Positions 58,765 through 64,000 of a DNA stretch of 64,000 bases are shown in pieces. The notes beneath the pieces are model-generated. The model searched no databases. It had not been told where the DNA came from and saw only the letters and a program-made list of their open reading frames with translations. The stretch lies in NCBI RefSeq assembly GCF_904846415.1, contig NZ_CAJHAR010000005.1:87978-151977 (forward strand), read 5' to 3'. Positions within the stretch are counted from its first letter, which is position 1. The number at the start of each line of letters is the position of its first letter. The DNA is from Psychrobacter piscatorii (GTDB taxonomy: Bacteria > Pseudomonadota > Gammaproteobacteria > Pseudomonadales > Moraxellaceae). The translations under genes were made by a program, and so were the position numbers.

Positions 58765-60768
58765 ATGGAAGCAATATTCGGTAGATTGTCCCTTGAGGCA
58801 ATACCTTACCACGAGCCTATTATTATGGCGGCTGGTGGTATGATGGCCTTGGCTGGGCTAGCAGTTTTAATTTTTCTAACCAAAAAGAGGCTTTGGGGCG
58901 TTTTTTGGCACGATTGGCTAACCTCAGTTGACCATAAAAAAATCGGTATCATGTATATCGTCGTCGCGATTGTGATGCTATTACGCGGCTTTAGTGACGC
59001 CATTATGATGCGTACCCATCAGATGCTGGCTAACTATCCTGAGACAGGGTACTTACCGCCGCATCATTATGACCAGATTTTCACCGCCCACGGCGTGATT
59101 ATGATTTTCTTTGTTGCCATGCCTCTGGTTGTGGGACTCATGAATGCGATCATACCGCTACAGATTGGTGCACGTGATGTGGCCTTTCCGTTCCTAAACT
59201 CATTGTCATTTTGGCTGTTCGTTACTGGTGCTTTATTGGTCAACGTGTCACTCGTCATTGGTGATTTTGCGGCAACCGGTTGGTTGGCTTATCCACCATT
59301 GTCAGAGCTGACATACAGTCCAACAGTGGGGGTGGATTATTATATCTGGGCCTTGCAGCTGTCAGGATTGGGAACCTTGCTGACAGGTGTCAACTTCTTA
59401 GTGACGATTCTAAAGATGCGTGCGCCTGGCATGAATCTGATGCACATGCCGATTTTTACGTGGTCAGCACTTTGTACCAACATCTTGATCGTTGCGGCTT
59501 TCCCTGTACTAACAGCAACGTTGGCAATGCTAACGCTAGACCGCTATCTTGGTATGCACTTCTTTACCAATGATGCAGGCGGCAACGTCATGATGTATAT
59601 CAATCTGATTTGGATTTGGGGTCACCCAGAGGTATATATCTTGGTACTACCTGCTTTTGGTATTTTCTCAGAAGTTATCTCGACTTTCTCGCAGAAAAAA
59701 CTATTTGGCTACGTCAGTATGGTCTATGCCTTGATGGTTATTGCCATTTTAAGTTTCATCGTTTGGCTGCATCACTTCTTTACCATGGGTTCAGGTGCGA
59801 ACGTCAATGCCTTCTTTGGTATTACGACCATGATTATTGCCATACCCACTGGGGTTAAGGTCTTTAACTGGCTCTTTACCATGTATCGAGGCAAGATCGT
59901 CTTTGGTACGCCAATTTTATGGACACTTGGCTTTATCATTACCTTTACCATTGGTGGTATGACGGGTGTCATGCTGGCGGTTCCTGGGATTGATTATGTC
60001 TTGCATAACAGTCTGTTCTTAATCGCGCATTTCCATAACACCATTATTGGTGGTGCTGTATTTGGATACTTTGCGGGTATTACCTTTTGGTGGCCAAAAA
60101 TGTTTGGCTATCGTTTGGATGAGAAGTGGGGCAAACGTGCTTTTTGGGGCTGGCTCATCGGCTTCTTTGTGGCCTTCATGCCGCTATACGTTTTAGGATT
60201 TTTCGGTATGACGCGTCGTACCAACCACTATGCCAATGATGTTTGGCAGATCTGGTTGATCGTTGCTGCGGTTGGTGCCTTTATTATTTTGTTCGGTATT
60301 TTCAGCCAGCTTATGATGTTCTATGTCAGTTATCGCGATCGTGAGCGTCTTGCTGATGTGAGTGGGGATCCTTGGAATGGTCGTACGTTAGAGTGGAGCA
60401 CGCCATCACCTGCACCGTTTTATAACTTTGCTCAACTGCCAGTTATTAACGATCTTGATGCTCTCGCTCATCTTAAAGACAGCGGTTGGACGTCAGATAA
60501 AGCGCCCAATTACTATAGCCCAATACATATGCCAAAAAATACAGACTCTGGTGTGATTATTGGTTTATTGACGTTCGTCTTTGGCTTTGCTTTTATCTGG
60601 CACATCTGGTGGTTGGTAATCGCCTCTTTCTTAGTCATCATTTTCTTTGTGATTCGTGAAGCCAACAAACGTGATATCGATTACATCGTACCAGTGGATG
60701 AGATTGAAAAAATTGAAAATGCTTATTATAAGCGTCTTCGTACGGCTCACGCAGGAGACGGATTATGA
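58765..60768 (+). CDS. cyoB: Cytochrome bo3 ubiquinol oxidase subunit I
   Basis: CyoB carries heme b, heme o3 and CuB and reduces oxygen while pumping protons. The heme and copper ligands are in [40 protein letters not shown] and [12 protein letters not shown], with the His-Tyr cross-link pair in GHPEVY. The 667-residue length equals that of E. coli CyoB within a few residues. GGAAAG lies before the ATG, 14 bases after cyoA. Confidence 0.98.
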   Translation: MEAIFGRLSLEAIPYHEPIIMAAGGMMALAGLAVLIFLTKKRLWGVFWHDWLTSVDHKKIGIMYIVVAIVMLLRGFSDAIMMRTHQMLANYPETGYLPPHHYDQIFTAHGVIMIFFVAMPLVVGLMNAIIPLQIGARDVAFPFLNSLSFWLFVTGALLVNVSLVIGDFAATGWLAYPPLSELTYSPTVGVDYYIWALQLSGLGTLLTGVNFLVTILKMRAPGMNLMHMPIFTWSALCTNILIVAAFPVLTATLAMLTLDRYLGMHFFTNDAGGNVMMYINLIWIWGHPEVYILVLPAFGIFSEVISTFSQKKLFGYVSMVYALMVIAILSFIVWLHHFFTMGSGANVNAFFGITTMIIAIPTGVKVFNWLFTMYRGKIVFGTPILWTLGFIITFTIGGMTGVMLAVPGIDYVLHNSLFLIAHFHNTIIGGAVFGYFAGITFWWPKMFGYRLDEKWGKRAFWGWLIGFFVAFMPLYVLGFFGMTRRTNHYANDVWQIWLIVAAVGAFIILFGIFSQLMMFYVSYRDRERLADVSGDPWNGRTLEWSTPSPAPFYNFAQLPVINDLDALAHLKDSGWTSDKAPNYYSPIHMPKNTDSGVIIGLLTFVFGFAFIWHIWWLVIASFLVIIFFVIREANKRDIDYIVPVDEIEKIENAYYKRLRTAHAGDGL

Positions 60769-61472
60769 GTAGTACCGAAACTATGCATACGCATGAAGTA
60801 AATAGTAATTTACCAGACGACAACGGCGAGGAGTTGTTGCCGTCTGATGATCATCACAAAGGCAATATAGATTACTTTAACCATAGTGATCCTCATCATC
60901 CAGACCACTTGGATGCACAGGGTAATAAAGTACTCGGTTTCTTTGTTTACTTAATGACAGATTTGGTTCTGTTTGCCACGTTCTTCGCCGCTTATGCAGT
61001 ATTGAAGGTTGGCGTAGCAGATGGTCCAAGTCCTAAAGATATTTTCGACCTTAAGTTTGTTTTGGTTGAAACGTTCTTGCTACTGATCAGTAGTATCACC
61101 TTTGGTTTTGCCATGCTTGGTGCTTATCAAAACAACATGTCAAAGCTTAAGCTTTGGCTGATGATTACTGCGCTATTCGGCATGGGCTTTATTGGGATGG
61201 AGGTTTATGAGTTCCATCATCTCATCGTCGAAGGCTTCGGGCCTGATCGCAGTGCCTTCTTATCGAGCTTCTTTAGTCTGGTAGGTTTGCACGGTATTCA
61301 CGTCACGGTCGGTATCTGCTGGTTACTATTTACGTTGTTCCAGTTGAGCAAATTTGGTCTTTCTGAACGCATGATGACGCGTTTAAGATGCTTAAGTCTG
61401 TTTTGGCACTTTTTGGATATCGTGTGGATTTGCGTCTTTTCGCTAGTGTATCTGGTAGGAGTGGCATTATGA
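60765..61472 (+). CDS. cyoC: Cytochrome bo3 ubiquinol oxidase subunit III
   Basis: CyoC (235 residues) has five membrane helices, with [20 protein letters not shown] and [17 protein letters not shown]. It stabilises the oxidase core. It is about 30 residues longer than E. coli CyoC because of a His/Asp-rich N-terminus ([20 protein letters not shown]). The start overlaps the cyoB stop (ATGA), and its stop overlaps the cyoD start. Confidence 0.96.
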   Translation: MSSTETMHTHEVNSNLPDDNGEELLPSDDHHKGNIDYFNHSDPHHPDHLDAQGNKVLGFFVYLMTDLVLFATFFAAYAVLKVGVADGPSPKDIFDLKFVLVETFLLLISSITFGFAMLGAYQNNMSKLKLWLMITALFGMGFIGMEVYEFHHLIVEGFGPDRSAFLSSFFSLVGLHGIHVTVGICWLLFTLFQLSKFGLSERMMTRLRCLSLFWHFLDIVWICVFSLVYLVGVAL

Positions 61473-62044
61473 AAAATGAGAATTTGCATGCAGCCGAGCA
61501 CGCTCATGCACATGGCGATGTAAGTCACGGCCAGAGCAGTCATGGAAGTAAAAAGAGTTATATTATCGGCTTTGTACTATCAGCCATTCTGACGGTCATT
61601 CCATTTTGGCTCATTATGAGCAATATAATGTCAGGCATGAGCGCGATTTGGATGATTGCTGTTTTTGCTGCTGCCCAGGTTTTTGTGCAAGTATATTTCT
61701 TTTTGCATGTGGACTTTAGCCCTGAACAGCGTAATACGCTCTATAGCTTCTTATTCACCTTGTTTGTGGTAGCGATTGTTATGGTTGGTTCATTGTGGAT
61801 TATGCACAACGCCAACGAAAACATGATGCCTGGCATGGGTAAAATGCAGATGGACATGGGCATGAAGATGCCGACCAATGCTGATGGTACACCGAGATTG
61901 GATCGTGAACTTGAAGGTTTTGAAGATAAATTAGATCTACCAGATACCTACAAGCCGTCTAATCAAGGTGCGCCTGCTGCTACACCACAAGAAGACCACT
62001 CGGACATGGCTGATCATTCAGACATGGCTGATATGCAACAGTAA
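61469..62044 (+). CDS. cyoD: Cytochrome bo3 ubiquinol oxidase subunit IV, with long C-terminal tail
   Basis: CyoD (subunit IV, three membrane helices) supports assembly of the CuB site. The core covers residues 29-116 ([38 protein letters not shown]). At 191 residues it is far longer than E. coli CyoD (109). The extra tail begins [19 protein letters not shown], with eight methionines in 16 residues, and ends with repeated HSDMAD. The N-terminus is His-rich. ATG 61469 overlaps the cyoC stop. Confidence 0.92.
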   Translation: MKNENLHAAEHAHAHGDVSHGQSSHGSKKSYIIGFVLSAILTVIPFWLIMSNIMSGMSAIWMIAVFAAAQVFVQVYFFLHVDFSPEQRNTLYSFLFTLFVVAIVMVGSLWIMHNANENMMPGMGKMQMDMGMKMPTNADGTPRLDRELEGFEDKLDLPDTYKPSNQGAPAATPQEDHSDMADHSDMADMQQ

Positions 62045-62197
62045 GTTCCTAACTTTCTTATTTGCGCCGCAAGCTTGCGTATATAAGTTATCGCAAATGT
62101 CTAATGATGAGCTTTTATATATAGGCTCATCATCCCTATATGGCACTGTTTCATCCATATGGCTCAGGCATTTGACGATATTAACTGATGGACTATC

Positions 62198-63100
62198 ATG
62201 AATAAACTTGCACAGTTAAAACTCGATGTCGCCAAACAACCGCTTGTTCAGGTCATCAAACCTGGCATTGTGTTTGGCAATGCTATCACCGTTTTGGGTG
62301 GCTATTTTTTAGCGGCCAAAGGCAATCCCGATTGGTTGATATTGCTTCAAGCCTTGATTGGAACTTTGACCGTGATAGCGTCTGGTTGTGTAATTAATAA
62401 CATCATCGATCGTGATATTGACTCGAGGATGCAGCGCACCTGTGACCGTGTTTTGGTGACAGGTGAGCTCTCTATTACCAACGCAATACTCTATGCAGTA
62501 TTACTACTAGGTATCGGGGTAGTATGTTTAGCAGCTACCACGCCACTGGCTTTATATTCAGCGTTATTTGGTTATGTCGTTTACGTTGGATTTTATAGTC
62601 TGTACTTTAAGCGGCACTCCGTCTGGGGAACGTTTATTGGTAGTTTTTCTGGTGCTATTCCGCCAGTGATTGGCTATGCTGCTTTGACGCCGTCTATCGA
62701 TGGGGTGTATTGGGTACTGTTTGCTATGTTTGCTATTTGGCAGATGCCGCATGCTTATGCCATCGCTGTTTTTCGCAAAAAAGACTACAGTGCAGCCAGT
62801 ATTCCTGTATTACCAGTCAAGCACTCCTTTAGAACGACTCAGTGGCATATTACGATTAGTATTGCCTGTTTCTTAGTCGTGGGCAGTTTGCTCACAGCGT
62901 TGAACGCAACTGGCTATTGGTATTTGGGCGTCCATCTACTGTTGTCAGGCTATTGGTTACTTGTTGCTATGAAACCGATCAAGGTCACCAGTCAACAAGA
63001 CCAAGTCCAACAGCAGATTAAGTGGGCGTATAAGATCTTTGGACTATCCATTATCATCATGATGGCGCTATGCTTAATGATGGCGATTGATTATGTATAA
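62198..63100 (+). CDS. cyoE: Protoheme IX farnesyltransferase (heme O synthase)
   Basis: CyoE adds the farnesyl chain to heme b, making the heme o used by CyoB. The 300-residue protein has nine or so membrane segments and the prenyltransferase motif NNIIDRDIDSRMQRTCDR, whose aspartates bind magnesium-pyrophosphate, followed by RVLVTGELS. A second, weaker motif lies in FRKKDYSAASIPVLPV. It is 153 bases after cyoD and ends the operon with a terminator. Confidence 0.95.
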   Translation: MNKLAQLKLDVAKQPLVQVIKPGIVFGNAITVLGGYFLAAKGNPDWLILLQALIGTLTVIASGCVINNIIDRDIDSRMQRTCDRVLVTGELSITNAILYAVLLLGIGVVCLAATTPLALYSALFGYVVYVGFYSLYFKRHSVWGTFIGSFSGAIPPVIGYAALTPSIDGVYWVLFAMFAIWQMPHAYAIAVFRKKDYSAASIPVLPVKHSFRTTQWHITISIACFLVVGSLLTALNATGYWYLGVHLLLSGYWLLVAMKPIKVTSQQDQVQQQIKWAYKIFGLSIIIMMALCLMMAIDYV

Positions 63101-63137
63101 AGCCGTATAGTAAAAGATACTGTTGATGAGCACCACT

Positions 63138-63170
63138 AAAAAGCCACTAACACGAATAGTGGCTTTTTTT
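63138..63170 (+). terminator. Terminator of the cyo operon
   Basis: AAAAAGCCACTA pairs with TAGTGGCTTTTT around ACACGAA, with T7 at the end. Confidence 0.92.
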
Positions 63171-63346
63171 ATGTCTATTCCATTTTATGTCTAGCCCTTT
63201 AACAGTAGTATCCTAAAAACATCGCTAAACCCTATTTTGCATAACCATTGTCAAATAAGTAAAATTATTGAAGTATATAATCCATTGAAATGTCTTCACT
63301 ATTTAGCTTCTACCAAACCAGTTAGCAAGATCTCCACAATAACCCC

Positions 63347-63374
63347 TTGACCCAGCCTCAAACCTGCGTATAAT
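63347..63374 (+). promoter_or_regulatory. rRNA promoter 1
   Basis: TTGACC (63347-63352), 16 bases, TATAAT (63369-63374). The GCCACCC that follows is a GC-rich discriminator, typical of stringently controlled rRNA promoters. Confidence 0.8.
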
Positions 63375-63448
63375 GCCACCCAGTCGAAAGGGAAGTGGTA
63401 AGGAATCTTAAGTAATTAAGTTATTTCAAACTAAATAGAAAATACCTC

Positions 63449-63476
63449 TTGACTTCATAAATAAAGGGTCTATAAT
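63449..63476 (+). promoter_or_regulatory. rRNA promoter 2
   Basis: TTGACT (63449-63454), 16 bases, TATAAT (63471-63476), followed by the GC-rich discriminator ACGCCCTC. Confidence 0.85.
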
Positions 63477-63566
63477 ACGCCCTCATCAGACGGACTGGCA
63501 GTAGATGATGTGTAGATTACACATTAATAACGCGGTTAACTTGGTGAAACGAAATTATAAAAAAGC

Positions 63567-63594
63567 TTGACAATTCAAATCATTATGATAAGAT
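63567..63594 (+). promoter_or_regulatory. rRNA promoter 3
   Basis: TTGACA (63567-63572), 16 bases, TAAGAT (63589-63594), followed by AGTCGGCTCGC. This is the promoter closest to 16S, about 320 bases before it. Confidence 0.75.
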
Positions 63595-63919
63595 AGTCGG
63601 CTCGCTAGATAGCTTAACCGGCAACGGGAGAAGCAGATAGCGTAAGTAACACCCTATATATCGATGACTGGACGACAGTGATTGAGACTATTTAAAAGCA
63701 TAACTAAAGAACAACTTGTGTGGATTTTTGCTGATTCAGAATGCTAAAAAATAAAGTTGACTATCTTTTCCTTTCGGAAAGATTATTAACTATAAAAATT
63801 ATCATTTAAGACAGCAGAAAAACTCAAAGTTAATTCATTACGAACATAATTTTTAGCGATTTTGCCAGATTAAATGAGCCAAGTTTAGAAGCTTCTTTAA
63901 AGAGCTTCATAGCAAGATT

Positions 63920-64000
63920 AAACTGAAGAGTTTGATCATGGCTCAGATTGAACGCTGGCGGCAGGCTTAACACATGCAAGTCGAGCGGAAACGATGATAG
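63920..64000 (+). rRNA. rrs: 16S ribosomal RNA, 5' end (partial)
   Basis: The sequence starts AAACTGAAGAGTTTGATCAT, the standard 5' end of bacterial 16S with the universal 27F primer site, then GCTCAGATTGAACGCTGGCG and ACATGCAAGTCGAGCGG. The V1 region begins at the window edge, and the rest lies outside. The exact mature 5' end is placed by analogy with E. coli. Confidence 0.98.

Larger units (their letters stand above)
63101..63919 (+). promoter_or_regulatory. rrn: rRNA operon promoter and leader region
   Basis: After the cyoE terminator comes AT-rich sequence, then three sigma-70 promoters with 16-base spacers and a leader of about 320 bases. The leader carries AAAGAACAACTTGTGTGGAT near 63703, a segment I recall from rRNA leaders and spacers of related bacteria, and a hairpin GAAGCT/AGCTTC near 63889-63908 just before the mature 16S end. 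No gene is present. Confidence 0.75.

Overview
The window is a stretch of ordinary gammaproteobacterial chromosome of moderate, slightly AT-rich composition. Protein sequences and gene order point to the Moraxellaceae, most likely Psychrobacter. The signs are a three-gene transhydrogenase (pntAA-pntAB-pntB), a pyrB-linked inactive dihydroorotase, a cyoABCDE bo3-type oxidase and a GEGS-type acetolactate synthase. The genus call is an inference from recalled sequences, not from a search. I see no CRISPR array, prophage, complete insertion sequence or tRNA gene.

Layout. 1-7.8 kb is the distal spc operon (rplE end, rpsN, rpsH, rplF, rplR, rpsE, rpmD, rplO, secY, rpmJ) and the alpha operon (rpsM, rpsK, rpsD, rpoA, rplQ), with hairpins in several unusually wide gaps. 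7.8-14.2 kb carries a YciO/Sua5 protein, the EF-P hydroxylase epmC, yceD-rpmF, fabD-fabG, acpP and the potassium-binding LysM protein kbp. 14.2-18 kb has queG, a bifunctional NAD(P)HX repair enzyme and a DUF4124 protein. 18-22.4 kb is ilvI-ilvH-ilvC behind a leader of about 850 bases. 22.4-28.8 kb has membrane proteins, a cold-shock gene, etfBA, an RNA methyltransferase and fbp. 28.8-32.1 kb is pyrB-pyrX-DUF2127. 32.1-36.9 kb holds three minus-strand membrane proteins (CPA1 antiporter, DUF2254, YihY/BrkB). 37-42 kb has wrbA-DUF2069, a DUF3108 protein and groES-groEL behind a sigma-32 type promoter.

42-46.6 kb is the most irregular part. An Lrp-type regulator diverges from an EamA exporter and an aromatic/aspartate-type aminotransferase. 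This block lies between a DUF6988-like gene and yaaA, and each flank carries a decayed fragment of the gene on the other flank. That is direct evidence of a past duplication or insertion.

47-50 kb is the transhydrogenase operon. 50-57 kb mixes a hotdog thioesterase-like gene, a stand-alone iscX, a GyrI-like protein, dapE, a lipoprotein, a 2-oxoglutarate oxygenase, rlmJ and pssA. 57.7-63.1 kb is cyoABCDE. The last 0.7 kb holds three tandem rRNA promoters, the rRNA leader and the first about 80 bases of a 16S rRNA gene.

Themes are translation (ribosomal proteins, rRNA and tRNA modification, EF-P hydroxylation), core biosynthesis (branched-chain amino acids, pyrimidines, fatty acids, phosphatidylserine, lysine/peptidoglycan) and respiratory or redox balance (Etf, Pnt, Cyo). 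I found no convincing new multi-gene system. The best leads are structural: a terminator-like hairpin inside the spc operon, the long hairpin behind rpmF, the reciprocal gene remnants, the methionine-rich tail that sits on CyoD, and the long unexplained leaders before ilvI and cyoA.
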